DNA from: Thermus neutrinimicus
GTDB taxonomy: Bacteria; Deinococcota; Deinococci; Deinococcales; Thermaceae
Assembly: GCF_022760955.1 (NCBI RefSeq)
Contig: NZ_JAKTNU010000005.1
Span: 46,076 to 110,075 of the forward strand
Direction: 5' to 3'
DNA: 64,000 nt
Shown here piece by piece: positions 1-8,126 of the stretch. The notes below the pieces were generated by a model. It searched no databases, was not told the DNA's origin, and saw only the letters and a list, made by a program, of their open reading frames with translations. How positions within the stretch are numbered: position 1 is the first letter of the stretch; the number at the start of each line of letters is the position of its first letter. The translations under genes and the position numbers were made by a program.

Positions 1-1661
1 AGCCCGATCCCCTCAGCGCCGAAAGCCCGGGCCCTTTGGGCATCCAGGGGGGTGTCGGCGTTGGCCCTGACCCCCAGGGAGCGGTGGGGCTCCGCCCAGG
101 CAAGAAGCTTTTGCAAAAGCTCCTCCCCTGTCGCCTCCGCCAGGGGCACCGCCCCCAGGTAAACCTCCCCGGTACCCCCGTCCAGGGTGAGGAGGTCCCC
201 TTCCTGGATCTCCAGGCCCTCCACCCAGGCCCGGCCTTCCTCGGGGACCACCCTCAAGGCCTCCGCCCCCACCACCGCGGGCACCCCCAGGCCCCGGGCC
301 ACCACCGCTGCATGGGAGGTCAAGCCTCCCCGGGCGGTGAGGATTCCCTTGGAAAGGTACATCCCGGTGATGTCCTCGGGGGTGGTTTCCGGGCGCACCA
401 GGATGGTGGGAAACCCCTGGGCCGCGTAGCGCTCCGCCGCCTCATTGGTGAAGACCGCATGGCCGAACGCCGCCCCTGGGCTTGCGGGAAGGCCCTTCAG
501 AATGGGCCTGGGAGCCTTCTCCCGATCCACAGTGGGCTTGAGGAGGCCAGGCAGGGCGTTGGCCTCCACCCGGAGCACCGCCTCCTCCTTGCCGATCAGG
601 CCCTCCTCCGCCATCTCTACGGCGATGCGCACCGCAGCCTGGGCCGTGCGCTTACCGGATCGGGTCTGAAGCAGGTAAAGCCTCCCCCGCTCCACGGTGA
701 ACTCAAAATCCTGCATATCGCGGAAGTGGCGCTCCAAGAGCTGGGCCACCCGCTCGATCTCCCCATAGAGCTCGGGGGCGTACTCCTTCAGGCGGGAGAG
801 GGGCTCCGGGGTGCGGATGCCCGCCACCACATCCTCACCCTGGGCGTTCCGCAGGTACTCCCCGTACAGGCCCTTCTCCCCGGTGGCGGGATTGCGGGTA
901 AATCCCACCCCGGTCCCCGAGTCTTCCCCCAGGTTCCCGTAGACCATGGCCTGGACCACCACCGCCGTGCCCAGGTCCTCGGGGATGCCGTAGATGCGGC
1001 GGTAGGTCTTGGCCCGGGGATTCAGCCAGCTACGGAAGACCGCCTCGATGGCCCCCCTTAGCTGAAGCCAGGGGTCCATGGGGAAGGGGGTACCCCGTTC
1101 CTCCAGGTGGCGCAAGTACTGGAAGGAAAGGGCCTCGAGGTCCTCGGGGGAAAGCTCGGTGTCGCTTTGCACACCCCGCTTTTCCCTTAGGGCCGAGAGC
1201 AGGCCCTCAAAGACCTCCGCCTTCTCCCCCAAGACCACCTCCCCGTACATGGAAAGGAGCCTCCTGAAGGCATCCCAGGCGAAACGGGGGTTGCCCGTGG
1301 TTCGGGCCAGGCTTTCCACTCCTTCCAAGGTGAGGCCCAGGTTAAGGATGGTGTCCATCATCCCGGGCATGGAGACGGGAGCCCCACTCCGCACGGAAAC
1401 CAAAAGGGGAGGGATACTCCCCTCCCCTTCGCCAAAGCGCTTACCTACTAGGCCCTCGAGGGCCGAAAGCTTGGCCCGGACCTCCTCCCATAGACCCGGC
1501 ACCGCCCCCTCCCTCAGGAAGCGGCGGCAAGCCTCCGTGGTGACGATAAGGGCTGGGGGAACGGGAAGCCCCGCCTGGGCCATCTCCACCAGACCAAACC
1601 CCTTGCCGCCCAAGAGGTCCCGGGAAAGGCCCCGGGCCTCGGAAAGGAGATACACCTGCAT
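1..1661 (-). CDS. ppdK: pyruvate phosphate dikinase, 5' part only
   Basis: Interconverts pyruvate, ATP and phosphate with phosphoenolpyruvate, AMP and diphosphate in the cytosol. Only about the first 553 of a usual 870-900 residues are inside the window; the pyruvate-binding barrel lies beyond base 1. The nucleotide-binding part carries DLLGGKG (residues 15-21) and SMPGMMDTILNLGL (97-110), which are PPDK signatures rather than PEP synthase. The swivelling domain has GGLTSHAAVV with the phosphate-accepting His at residue 450. I chose the ATG at 1661 because it fits the family N terminus. A GTG at 1673 sits 11 bases after AGGAGG (1685-1690, read on the reverse strand), so four extra residues are possible. 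Confidence 0.93.
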   Translation of the reverse strand, partial: MQVYLLSEARGLSRDLLGGKGFGLVEMAQAGLPVPPALIVTTEACRRFLREGAVPGLWEEVRAKLSALEGLVGKRFGEGEGSIPPLLVSVRSGAPVSMPGMMDTILNLGLTLEGVESLARTTGNPRFAWDAFRRLLSMYGEVVLGEKAEVFEGLLSALREKRGVQSDTELSPEDLEALSFQYLRHLEERGTPFPMDPWLQLRGAIEAVFRSWLNPRAKTYRRIYGIPEDLGTAVVVQAMVYGNLGEDSGTGVGFTRNPATGEKGLYGEYLRNAQGEDVVAGIRTPEPLSRLKEYAPELYGEIERVAQLLERHFRDMQDFEFTVERGRLYLLQTRSGKRTAQAAVRIAVEMAEEGLIGKEEAVLRVEANALPGLLKPTVDREKAPRPILKGLPASPGAAFGHAVFTNEAAERYAAQGFPTILVRPETTPEDITGMYLSKGILTARGGLTSHAAVVARGLGVPAVVGAEALRVVPEEGRAWVEGLEIQEGDLLTLDGGTGEVYLGAVPLAEATGEELLQKLLAWAEPHRSLGVRANADTPLDAQRARAFGAEGIG

Positions 1662-1673
1662 ATGCGCGCCCAC

Positions 1674-1996
1674 GCCCCCAGTTTCCTCCTGGGCATGGAA
1701 GCGTGGAAAGGTGTAAGGTCCGCAGGTCTACACCGCCTTGTGCCTGCACACCTGGGCCTGGTTACCGGTAGGCTTTTCTCGTGGCCTCGAGGCTTGCGGC
1801 CCTCCCTTCCGGCGTACTCTTGGGCACGGTGAGTGAAGGGAGCCTGCTCCCGCCCTCCCCCTCGTGGCCCGGACCCACTTCGCCGCCACCCTCCTTATCC
1901 TCACGGGCCTCATGAGCCTTTCCGCCTGGCTGGTGCGGGCCCGGGGGTAGGCCCAAACCACACTCCAGAGGAGCGGGAAGGGCATAGCATGGGGCC
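1674..1996. other. intergenic region with a dyad and a decayed hydrophobic reading frame
   Basis: About 320 bases without a convincing gene. Bases 1710-1734 form a dyad, GGTGTA and TACACC 13 bases apart, in the likely promoter region of the dikinase gene. From 1837 to the TAG at 1947-1949 the forward strand stays open and encodes a hydrophobic, membrane-helix-like stretch (AATLLILTGLMSLSAWLV) ending in RARG. It has no start codon with a ribosome site and a stop just upstream, so it looks like the 3' remnant of a lost membrane protein gene. I cannot name the parent. Confidence 0.4.
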
Positions 1997-2989
1997 ATGG
2001 TGGACGATGTGCTCAAGCCCATCCACGGCGGAGCCGACGGGGGTCCCGACCCCCTCCATGACTTCTCCACCAACGCCAACGCCCTGGGGCCCAACCCGGT
2101 GATCCTGGAGTACCTCAGGCGGGCCGACCCAAGCCGCTACCCCGACCCCCTCTACCGCAGAACCCATCGTCTCCTGGCCGAGGCGCATGGGGTTCCGGAG
2201 ACCCACGTGGCCGTGGGCACGGGCACCAGCGAACTCATCCACCGTCTGGCCCGTTGGAGCTACCTAAGGGGCCCCATCCTCCTCCTGAAGCCCACCTTCA
2301 GCGAGTACGCCAGGTCCGCCCGGGCCCTGGACCTGCCCCTGTGGGAAGCAAAGAGCCCGGAGGAGTTCCTGAGGCTTCTGCCTCGGAGCTCCCTGGCCTT
2401 CCTCTGCGTGCCCAACAACCCCACGGGGGAGGTTTACCCTTTTCTGAAGGAGGCAGCAGAGCGGGCCGGAGGGGCCTTGGTCCTGGACCTGGCCTACTAC
2501 CCATTTCTGGAAACCCCCATTCCCTTGCCCCAGAGGGCCTGGCGCCTCTACAGCCCCAACAAGGCCCACGGCCTCACCGGGGTGCGGGCTGGCTACCTCC
2601 TGGCCCCCTTGGACCTTACCTTTTTCCGCCACCTGGCTCCTTCCTGGCCGGTCTCCGTCTACGGGGAGGCCCTCCTCCTGGGCCACCTGGACCCGAGGGC
2701 CCAGGCGTGGTTGGAGGAAACCAAGGGGGAACTCCTCCGCCTCCGCCGCCTCCTGGCCCAGGGGCTACGGGAGCTGGGCCTAACGGTGCGGGAAAGCCCC
2801 GCCAACTTCCTCCTGGTGCGGGTGGGCCGGGCCACGGAGGTGGCCACGAGGCTTAGGGAAAGGGGCATCCGTGTAAGGGACGCCACCAGCTTCGGCCTGC
2901 CCGAGTGGCTTAGGCTTTCCGCCCAGAGGGAGGAGGCCATAGAGGCCCTCCTGGAGGCCCTCGCCGAGATCCTGGCCGCAAGGGTCTGA
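1997..2989 (+). CDS. CobC/CobD-type threonine-phosphate decarboxylase or related aminotransferase
   Basis: A 330-residue fold-type I PLP enzyme of the histidinol-phosphate aminotransferase family. The N terminus (HGG followed by DFSTNANALGPNP) and the PLP-lysine motif SPNKAHGLTGVRAGY match the cobalamin branch, which decarboxylates threonine phosphate to (R)-1-amino-2-propanol phosphate for the nucleotide loop. The CobQ-CobU gene 190 bases downstream on the same strand supports this role. CPNNPTGE is the usual substrate/PLP-site motif. It is slightly shorter than the typical 350-360 residues. The ATG at 1997 has no strong ribosome site. A histidinol-phosphate aminotransferase is the alternative, but the context argues against it. 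Confidence 0.8.
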   Translation: MVDDVLKPIHGGADGGPDPLHDFSTNANALGPNPVILEYLRRADPSRYPDPLYRRTHRLLAEAHGVPETHVAVGTGTSELIHRLARWSYLRGPILLLKPTFSEYARSARALDLPLWEAKSPEEFLRLLPRSSLAFLCVPNNPTGEVYPFLKEAAERAGGALVLDLAYYPFLETPIPLPQRAWRLYSPNKAHGLTGVRAGYLLAPLDLTFFRHLAPSWPVSVYGEALLLGHLDPRAQAWLEETKGELLRLRRLLAQGLRELGLTVRESPANFLLVRVGRATEVATRLRERGIRVRDATSFGLPEWLRLSAQREEAIEALLEALAEILAARV

Positions 2990-2991
2990 GG

Positions 2992-3030
2992 GTTGCATTG
3001 CCCAAAGGGCAAATCCATAGGGGATTGAAC
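2992..3030 (+). repeat. lone CRISPR-repeat-like sequence
   Basis: Two bases after the upstream stop codon, the sequence begins GTTGCA, continues with the palindrome TTGCCC-AAA-GGGCAA, and ends GGGGATTGAAC. Thermus type I/III CRISPR repeats share this layout: a 5' GTTGCA, an internal stem and a 3' GGATTGAAAC-like handle. Only one copy is present and no second repeat, spacer series or cas gene is seen. It could be an orphan or decayed repeat, or a chance hairpin acting as terminator for the gene before it. Confidence 0.4.
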
Positions 3031-3140
3031 CCTCATGTGCGCGGAAAAGAAGCAGCCCAAAATGCGGCCCTGGTTCCCCTTGCCCACAACACCTGGCAAG
3101 CTGGAGGACCCAGAAGGGCTGGGAGGGACTGCGGAAGGTT

Positions 3141-3182
3141 TGGAGAGGTTCCAAAGCATAATTCCGGTGGGGGAGGTCAAGG
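3141..3182 (+). promoter_or_regulatory. likely promoter and ribosome site of cobQ-cobU
   Basis: CATAAT at 3157-3162 is a good -10 box. No clear -35 is seen, but TTTGGA-GAGGT-TCCAAA, an inverted repeat at about 3140-3156, sits directly upstream and could be an operator. GGGGGAGG at 3169-3176 lies about 6 bases before the GTG start at 3183. I looked for a cobalamin riboswitch (B12 box, conserved core) and did not find one. Confidence 0.45.
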
Positions 3183-5096
3183 GTGAAGGCTAAGGCCTTC
3201 ATCGTCTGGGGGACGGGAAGCGGGGTGGGGAAAAGCCTCATCGCCGCTGGGCTCCTCAGGCACTTCAAGCGCCAGGGCCTAAGGGTGGCCCCCTTTAAGG
3301 CCCAAAACATGTCCAACCACTACCGGGTGGTGGCGGGCGGGGAGATAGCCAGCGCCCAGTGGCTCCAAGCGGTGGCGGCAGGGACCCCACCCGATCCCCG
3401 CATGAACCCCATCCTCATCAAGCCCTTGGGCCTCGAGGGAAGCCAGGTGGTGGTCCTGGGTCGGGTGGACCCCCTTCTTTCCAAGCTTCCCTGGAAGGAG
3501 CGGAGACCCCACCTGGAGGCTCCCGTGCGGGAAGCCCTGGAGGCCTTGGGGCAGGAGTTCGACCTCTTGGTTCTGGAAGGGGCAGGAAGCCCGGTGGAGC
3601 GAAACCTTTGGCCGGACCTCCCCAACCTTCTGGTGGCGGAGTGGGCGGGGGCCCAGGCCCTCTTGGTGGCGGACGTGGACCAGGGAGGATCCCTGGCCGC
3701 CCTCTACGGCACCTGGGCCCTCCTGGGGGAGCACCGGGAAAGGCTCCTTGGCTTCCTCTTCAACAAGTTCCGGGGGGATATCCGCTTGCTGGAACCCGCC
3801 TACCGCCTCCTGGAGGACTGGACGGGAATCCCGGTTCTGGGCACCCTGCCCATGCTCCCCCTGGAGTTACCCGAGGAGGATGGATTCCGCCACCGCCCGA
3901 GGATAGGCCAAGGCCCCAAGGTGGCCATCCTCCGTTACCCCCACGCCTCCAACCTGGACGAGTTCTGGCCCCTTTCGGAGCTGGCCCAGCCCGTGTACGC
4001 TCGCACCCTCGAGGAGGCCCAGGGAGCCGAACTCCTGATCCTCCCGGGAAGCCGCCTGCCCGCCAGGGACCTGGCCTGGCTCCAGGGGTTCCTACCCCTT
4101 CTCCGGGGCCACTTGGAGGCGGGAAAACCCGTGCTGGCCATCTGCGGTGGGGCGGAGATGCTGGCCCAGGCCATCGTGGACGAGGAGGGAGTGGAGGCAA
4201 AGGGGGTTTTCCCGGGCCTGGGCCTCCTCCCTTTCCCGGTGCGGATGTTGCCGGGGAAAACCGTCCGCCCGGCGCAGGTGGTCTTCCGCGGGCTTTCCGG
4301 CTTCTGGGCCAGGCTGAATGGCCTGAAGGCCCAGGGCTATGGGATCCACCACGGCCAGGGAATCCCCTTGGTGCACCAGGAAGGGCCCCTTCTCGCCACC
4401 TGGCTCCACGGCCTTTTGGAAAACCCTGGGGTGCAGCAGGCCCTCTTCGGCCGGGAGGCCAAGGCCCTGGAGGAGGCTCTAGACCAGCTGGCTGATGCCC
4501 TGGAGGAGCACCTGGACCTGAAGCACCTCCACCGCAACCTGGGGCTTACGCCCGGCCCTCCTCCAGCGCCCACAAGAAAGGAGGGGTCCCTTGACCCCCC
4601 GCCTCCCCCCGGCCTCCTCCTCCTCCTGGGCGGGGCTAGAAGCGGGAAAAGCCGCCACGCCCAAAGGCTTGCCGGCCCTTTCGCCACCCTCATCGCCACC
4701 GCGGAGGCTCGGGATGGGGAGATGGCGGAGAGGATCGCCCGCCACCGGGCGGAACGCCCCCCCACCTGGGAAACCCTGGAAGAGCCCTTGGACCTGGTGG
4801 AAGCCCTACAAATGGCCCGTTACCCCACGGTGGTGGTGGACTGCATCACCCTTTGGGTTTCCAACCTTCTGGAAAGGGATCGCGATCCCTTGGTGGAAAC
4901 CCGCCGGTTCCTGGAAGCGGTCTCTTCCAGCGGCAAGCGGATCATCGTCATCTCCAACGAGGTGGGGATGGGAATCGTTCCCGCAAACCCCCTAGCCCGG
5001 CGCTACCGGGACCTTTTGGGAGAGGTGAACGCCCTGCTGGCAAAAGCAGCCCAGGAGGTCTACCTGCTCGTTGCGGGCAAAGCCCTGAGGCTTTAG
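3183..5096 (+). CDS. cobQ-cobU: fused cobyric acid synthase and adenosylcobinamide kinase/guanylyltransferase (CobQ-CobU)
   Basis: A 637-residue protein joining two cobalamin enzymes. Residues 1 to about 470 are CobQ: an ATP site (GTGSGVGKS near residue 10), FKAQNMSNH, MNPILIKPLG, and a class I glutamine amidotransferase domain with nucleophile region ICGGAEML and downstream GIHHG and WLHGLLEN. It amidates adenosylcobyrinic acid a,c-diamide. After a proline-rich linker, residues 475-637 are CobU: P-loop GGARSGKS at 483-490, VVDCITLWVSNLL, and ISNEVGMGIVP. This part phosphorylates adenosylcobinamide and transfers GMP. Both halves look complete, in one uninterrupted frame. The two are normally separate proteins. 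The GTG start is placed by GGGGGAGG upstream. Confidence 0.92.
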   Translation: MKAKAFIVWGTGSGVGKSLIAAGLLRHFKRQGLRVAPFKAQNMSNHYRVVAGGEIASAQWLQAVAAGTPPDPRMNPILIKPLGLEGSQVVVLGRVDPLLSKLPWKERRPHLEAPVREALEALGQEFDLLVLEGAGSPVERNLWPDLPNLLVAEWAGAQALLVADVDQGGSLAALYGTWALLGEHRERLLGFLFNKFRGDIRLLEPAYRLLEDWTGIPVLGTLPMLPLELPEEDGFRHRPRIGQGPKVAILRYPHASNLDEFWPLSELAQPVYARTLEEAQGAELLILPGSRLPARDLAWLQGFLPLLRGHLEAGKPVLAICGGAEMLAQAIVDEEGVEAKGVFPGLGLLPFPVRMLPGKTVRPAQVVFRGLSGFWARLNGLKAQGYGIHHGQGIPLVHQEGPLLATWLHGLLENPGVQQALFGREAKALEEALDQLADALEEHLDLKHLHRNLGLTPGPPPAPTRKEGSLDPPPPPGLLLLLGGARSGKSRHAQRLAGPFATLIATAEARDGEMAERIARHRAERPPTWETLEEPLDLVEALQMARYPTVVVDCITLWVSNLLERDRDPLVETRRFLEAVSSSGKRIIVISNEVGMGIVPANPLARRYRDLLGEVNALLAKAAQEVYLLVAGKALRL

Positions 5097-5097
5097 A

Positions 5098-5158
5098 GAA
5101 GGGTCTGCTGGGGCCCCCACCTTGGGGAAAGCCCAGGTGGGATGGTACTAGACCCTTC
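5098..5158. terminator. nested inverted repeats between convergent genes
   Basis: An outer 9-base inverted repeat, GAAGGGTCT (5098-5106) and AGACCCTTC (5150-5158), encloses a second hairpin, CCCACCTTGGG-GAAAG-CCCAGGTGGG with one bulge. It lies between the convergent cobQ-cobU and thioesterase genes and overlaps the last codons of the latter. A two-way terminator is the simplest reading, although there is no long T run. Confidence 0.55.
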
Positions 5159-5570
5159 CCCTAGCCTCCCACCTTTCCCGCAGCCGGGCGAAGAGGGCCT
5201 CCACCTTCTCCTTGGGCAGGATCACCTGCTCCGTGCGCCCCCGGCCGATCAGGTCCCCAAGCTCATTGTAGGCCTCCATGCTGGCGTAGACCCGGTTCCC
5301 TTCCGTGGCCTCGAGGCGGGCCACGATCCTCACCCGCATCCCCGGCAGCGCCGAGGCCAGGTGGCGCACCTCCACGTAGCTACCGATCCCCTCCTCCCCC
5401 TCCTCCAAGAAGGGCAGGATGATCTTGCGCCCGGCCAGCTCCATGTGCTTGGCCATCCAGTAGGTGGCGTAAACGGGGTGCACGGGGCCCAGTTCCTCAA
5501 AGTTCACGGTCATCTCGGGGGTGACCACGGTCTCAAAGACCGCCTCAAAACCGCTGGGAATGGGACGCAT
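5148..5570 (-). CDS. thioesterase family protein (FlK-like hot dog fold)
   Basis: A 140-residue protein resembling the small acyl-CoA thioesterases of the fluoroacetyl-CoA thioesterase family: VTPEMTVNF near the N terminus, [19 protein letters not shown], then a strand-rich half with [11 protein letters not shown] and an R-rich C terminus. It starts 3 bases after the phenylacetate-CoA ligase stop and is the last gene of the operon running down from 12 kb. In that setting it could release CoA from stalled aryl-acyl-CoA. The substrate cannot be read from the sequence. Confidence 0.75.
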   Translation of the reverse strand: MRPIPSGFEAVFETVVTPEMTVNFEELGPVHPVYATYWMAKHMELAGRKIILPFLEEGEEGIGSYVEVRHLASALPGMRVRIVARLEATEGNRVYASMEAYNELGDLIGRGRTEQVILPKEKVEALFARLRERWEARGRV

Positions 5571-5573
5571 GGC

Positions 5574-6911
5574 CTACTTTCTCAGATCCAAAACCCGTCT
5601 CAGCTTCCCCCCCTCGCTCCTCGGGGCCTCCCCCGGGGCCAGGAGGGTCACCTTCATGCTCACCCCAATGCTGTCCTTGATCTTGTGGGCCACCTTCTCC
5701 CTCAGGGCGTGGAGGCGATGGTCCGCCTCGATAACCTCATCGGAAAGGGCCTTGCGCCCGATCTCCTGGAAGAAGGCCTGGGAAACCTCCACCCTGAGCT
5801 CGGCCTCGTCCAGGGTACCCTCCCGCCGCACCACGATCTGGTAGTGGGGCTCCACCTCGAGGATACCCGAAAGCACCGCCTCCACCTGCGTGGGGTAGAC
5901 GTTCACTCCCCGGATGATGAGCATGTCGTCGGTGCGCCCCAGGACGGGACCCATGCGCACGTGGGTGCGGCCACAGGAGCAGGCCTCGCGGGTGAGGAAG
6001 GTGAGGTCCCCCGTCCAGTACCGCAAGAGGGGCATGGCCTCCTTGGTGAGGGTGGTGAGGACCAAAACCCCCACCTTGCCCTCCGGAAGGGGCTCCCCGC
6101 TATTTGGGTCCACCACCTCGGGCAGGAAGTGGTCCTCCCAGATGTGGCTTCCCTGACGTTCCTCCACGCACTCGTTGGCCACCCCGGGGCCGATGATCTC
6201 GGAAAGCCCGTAGATGTTGGTGCTCCGCACCCCAAGCCCCTCGTCCACCTGCTTCCGGATGGCCTCGGTCCAGGGCTCGGCCCCTAAAACGGCATACTCC
6301 AGGGATAGCTCCTCCGGGGAAACCCCCCGCTTCCTGAACTCCTCCGCCAGGGTCTGGGCGTAGGAAGGGGTACAGGAGATCACCTCCGGGCGGAAGTCCT
6401 GGATGAGCAGGAGCTGCCTCTCGGTCATGCCGCCGGAAACGGGGACCACCGTCATTCCCAAGGCCTCCGCCCCCCCGTGCAGGCCTAACCCCCCGGTGAA
6501 AAGCCCGTAGCCGTACGCGTTGTGGAGCATCATGCCCGGCTTGGCCCCCGCCGCGGCCAGGGAGCGGGCCACCACCTCCGCGAAGACCTGGAGGTCTTTT
6601 TTGGTGTAGCCCACCACCGTGGGCTTGCCGGTGGTACCGCTGCTGGCGTGGATACGGGCCAACTCCTCCCGGGGCACGGCGAAGAGGCCAAAGGGGTAGT
6701 TTTCCCTGAGGTGGTCCTTCCGGGTAAAGGGGATTTTAGGGAGGTCCTCGAGGGTCCGCACCCCCTTCGGGTCCACCCCTGCCTCATCCAGAACCCGCCG
6801 GTAGAAGGGCACCCTCTCGTACACGTAGGCCACGATGGTCCTGAGCCTTTCCTCCTGCAAAGCCCTAAGCTTTTCCCTGGACAGGGTTTCCCACTCCGGT
6901 TGGTACATCAT
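5574..6911 (-). CDS. paaK: phenylacetate-CoA ligase
   Basis: Activates phenylacetate with ATP and CoA to phenylacetyl-CoA through an acyl-adenylate. The 445 residues are full length for PaaK. The AMP-binding motif SSGTTGKPTVVGYT, the PaaK stretch PFTRKDHLRENYPFG, and the C-terminal AMP-binding-C domain with RTDDMLIIRGVNVYPTQVE are all present. The start overlaps the paaI stop by 4 bases, so the two are translationally linked. No other paa ring-epoxidation genes (paaABCDE, paaG, paaZ) are in the window, so the later steps must be encoded elsewhere, or the ligase serves a hydroxylated substrate. Confidence 0.95.
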   Translation of the reverse strand: MMYQPEWETLSREKLRALQEERLRTIVAYVYERVPFYRRVLDEAGVDPKGVRTLEDLPKIPFTRKDHLRENYPFGLFAVPREELARIHASSGTTGKPTVVGYTKKDLQVFAEVVARSLAAAGAKPGMMLHNAYGYGLFTGGLGLHGGAEALGMTVVPVSGGMTERQLLLIQDFRPEVISCTPSYAQTLAEEFRKRGVSPEELSLEYAVLGAEPWTEAIRKQVDEGLGVRSTNIYGLSEIIGPGVANECVEERQGSHIWEDHFLPEVVDPNSGEPLPEGKVGVLVLTTLTKEAMPLLRYWTGDLTFLTREACSCGRTHVRMGPVLGRTDDMLIIRGVNVYPTQVEAVLSGILEVEPHYQIVVRREGTLDEAELRVEVSQAFFQEIGRKALSDEVIEADHRLHALREKVAHKIKDSIGVSMKVTLLAPGEAPRSEGGKLRRVLDLRK

Positions 6912-7360
6912 CCCTCCTCCTTAGGCCAAGGGTTCTGCCCGGAAGGTAGCCCTTCCCCCACAGTGGGAAGGGCATTCCCCTCCAGGCGAAACACCGTTCC
7001 CGTAAACAAGGCCACCAGCTTTCCTTCCCACACCACCTCCACCCGGTAGGTGGCCGTACGCCGGGAGAGGTTGACCTCCTGGGCTCTGGCCTCCACCCGC
7101 GCTCCGGCGGCAAGGGGACGGAAGTAATCCATGCGGCAGGATAGGGCCACGGCGGGCCCCCGGGTGTTGGAGGCCAAGGCGAAGGCACTATCCGCCAAGG
7201 CGTAGAGGAATCCCCCATGGGCGGTACCGTGGAGGTTTAGGTGCGCCTCCCCCACCACCCCGGACACCACCGCCTCCCCCGGGGCCAGGTACCGCACCTG
7301 GAGGCCCAAGGTCCGCATGAAGGCATCCTCCAACCCTTCGCCGGAACCGTCCCGCCCCAT
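6908..7360 (-). CDS. paaI: PaaI hydroxyphenylacetyl-CoA thioesterase
   Basis: Hot dog-fold thioesterase that hydrolyses (hydroxy)phenylacetyl-CoA and prevents CoA trapping during phenylacetate breakdown. The core HLNLHGTAHGGFLYALADSA followed by CRMDYFRPL is nearly the sequence of the T. thermophilus PaaI whose structure is known; the HGG...D region is the active site. I start at the ATG at 7360, directly after a purine-rich GGAGGAGGGG and 4 bases past the livF stop, giving 150 residues. The longer open frame to 7396 would run into livF. The C-terminal tail is longer and less conserved. Confidence 0.92.
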   Translation of the reverse strand: MGRDGSGEGLEDAFMRTLGLQVRYLAPGEAVVSGVVGEAHLNLHGTAHGGFLYALADSAFALASNTRGPAVALSCRMDYFRPLAAGARVEARAQEVNLSRRTATYRVEVVWEGKLVALFTGTVFRLEGNALPTVGEGLPSGQNPWPKEEG

Positions 7361-7364
7361 TGCC

Positions 7365-8126
7365 CTACCCCTCCTCCAGGTGTTCCCTCGGCGCAACCGC
7401 CGCGTCCGACTCCCGGGAAAGCCCCAGGTACGCCTCCACCACCCGGGGATCCTGCCTCAAGGCCTCGGCGGACCCCTCGAGGACCATCTCCCCCGCCTCC
7501 AGCACCAGCCCGCGGTCCGCCAGGGCCAAGGCCACCTTGGCGTTTTGCTCCACCACCAGGAGGGTGGTCCCTTGGCCCTTGAGCTCCCTGAGGATCCGGT
7601 AGATCTCCTGCACCATCAGGGGAGCCAAGCCCAAGGAGGGCTCGTCCAGTAGGAGGAGCCGGGGCCTGGCCATGAGGGCCCGGCCGATGGCCAACATCTG
7701 CTGTTCCCCGCCGGAAAGGGTGCCGGCGGGCTGCCTCCTCCTTTCCAAAAGCCTGGGGAAAAGGGCATAGACCCTTTCCAGGTCCGGCCTCAGGTTCTCC
7801 CGGCGGCGGAAACGGGTAAAGCCTCCCAGGAGGAGGTTGTCCTCCACGGAAAGCCCCGGGAAGAGGGCCCGCCCCTCCGGCACCAGCACCATACCCCAGG
7901 AAAGAAGGGCCTCCGGGCTTCGCCCCCGCACCTCCTCCCCGTCCAGGAATACCTTCCCCTCCGCCTGGGCCAGGCCCAAGAGTCCCCGCAGCACGCTGGT
8001 CTTCCCCGCCCCGTTGGGGCCGATGAGGGTAAGCGCCTCCCCCTTCCTTAGGGAGAAGCTCACCCCCCGCACCGCCTCGAGGGGCCCGTAGCGCACGGTA
8101 AGACCCTGAACGGAAAGGAGGCTCAT
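7365..8126 (-). CDS. livF: branched-chain-type ABC transporter ATPase LivF
   Basis: Cytosolic ATPase of a high-affinity amino-acid/carboxylate importer (HAAT family). The 253 residues include Walker A GPNGAGKTS, Q-loop region, signature LSGGEQQML, Walker B RLLLLDEPSLGL and the switch VEQNAK, all typical of LivF. It overlaps the LivM-LivG fusion by 4 bases. Its neighbours paaI and paaK suggest that the cargo is an aromatic acid such as phenylacetate rather than leucine; this is inference from context. Confidence 0.93.
   Translation of the reverse strand: MSLLSVQGLTVRYGPLEAVRGVSFSLRKGEALTLIGPNGAGKTSVLRGLLGLAQAEGKVFLDGEEVRGRSPEALLSWGMVLVPEGRALFPGLSVEDNLLLGGFTRFRRRENLRPDLERVYALFPRLLERRRQPAGTLSGGEQQMLAIGRALMARPRLLLLDEPSLGLAPLMVQEIYRILRELKGQGTTLLVVEQNAKVALALADRGLVLEAGEMVLEGSAEALRQDPRVVEAYLGLSRESDAAVAPREHLEEG

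Noticed and set aside
36..1061. Long forward open frame over the dikinase region
   Set aside because: It is antisense to conserved PPDK motifs and its translation is low-complexity Gly/Pro/His-rich, typical of shadow frames in high-GC DNA.
3031..3182. Cobalamin riboswitch before cobQ-cobU
   Set aside because: No B12 box or conserved core could be found on either strand.
2990..3182. A true CRISPR array
   Set aside because: Only one repeat-like copy; no second copy at a spacer-length distance and no cas genes.
5142..6287. 381-codon forward frame opposite paaK and the thioesterase
   Set aside because: His/Gly/Leu-rich translation with no family features; both genes on the other strand are well supported.
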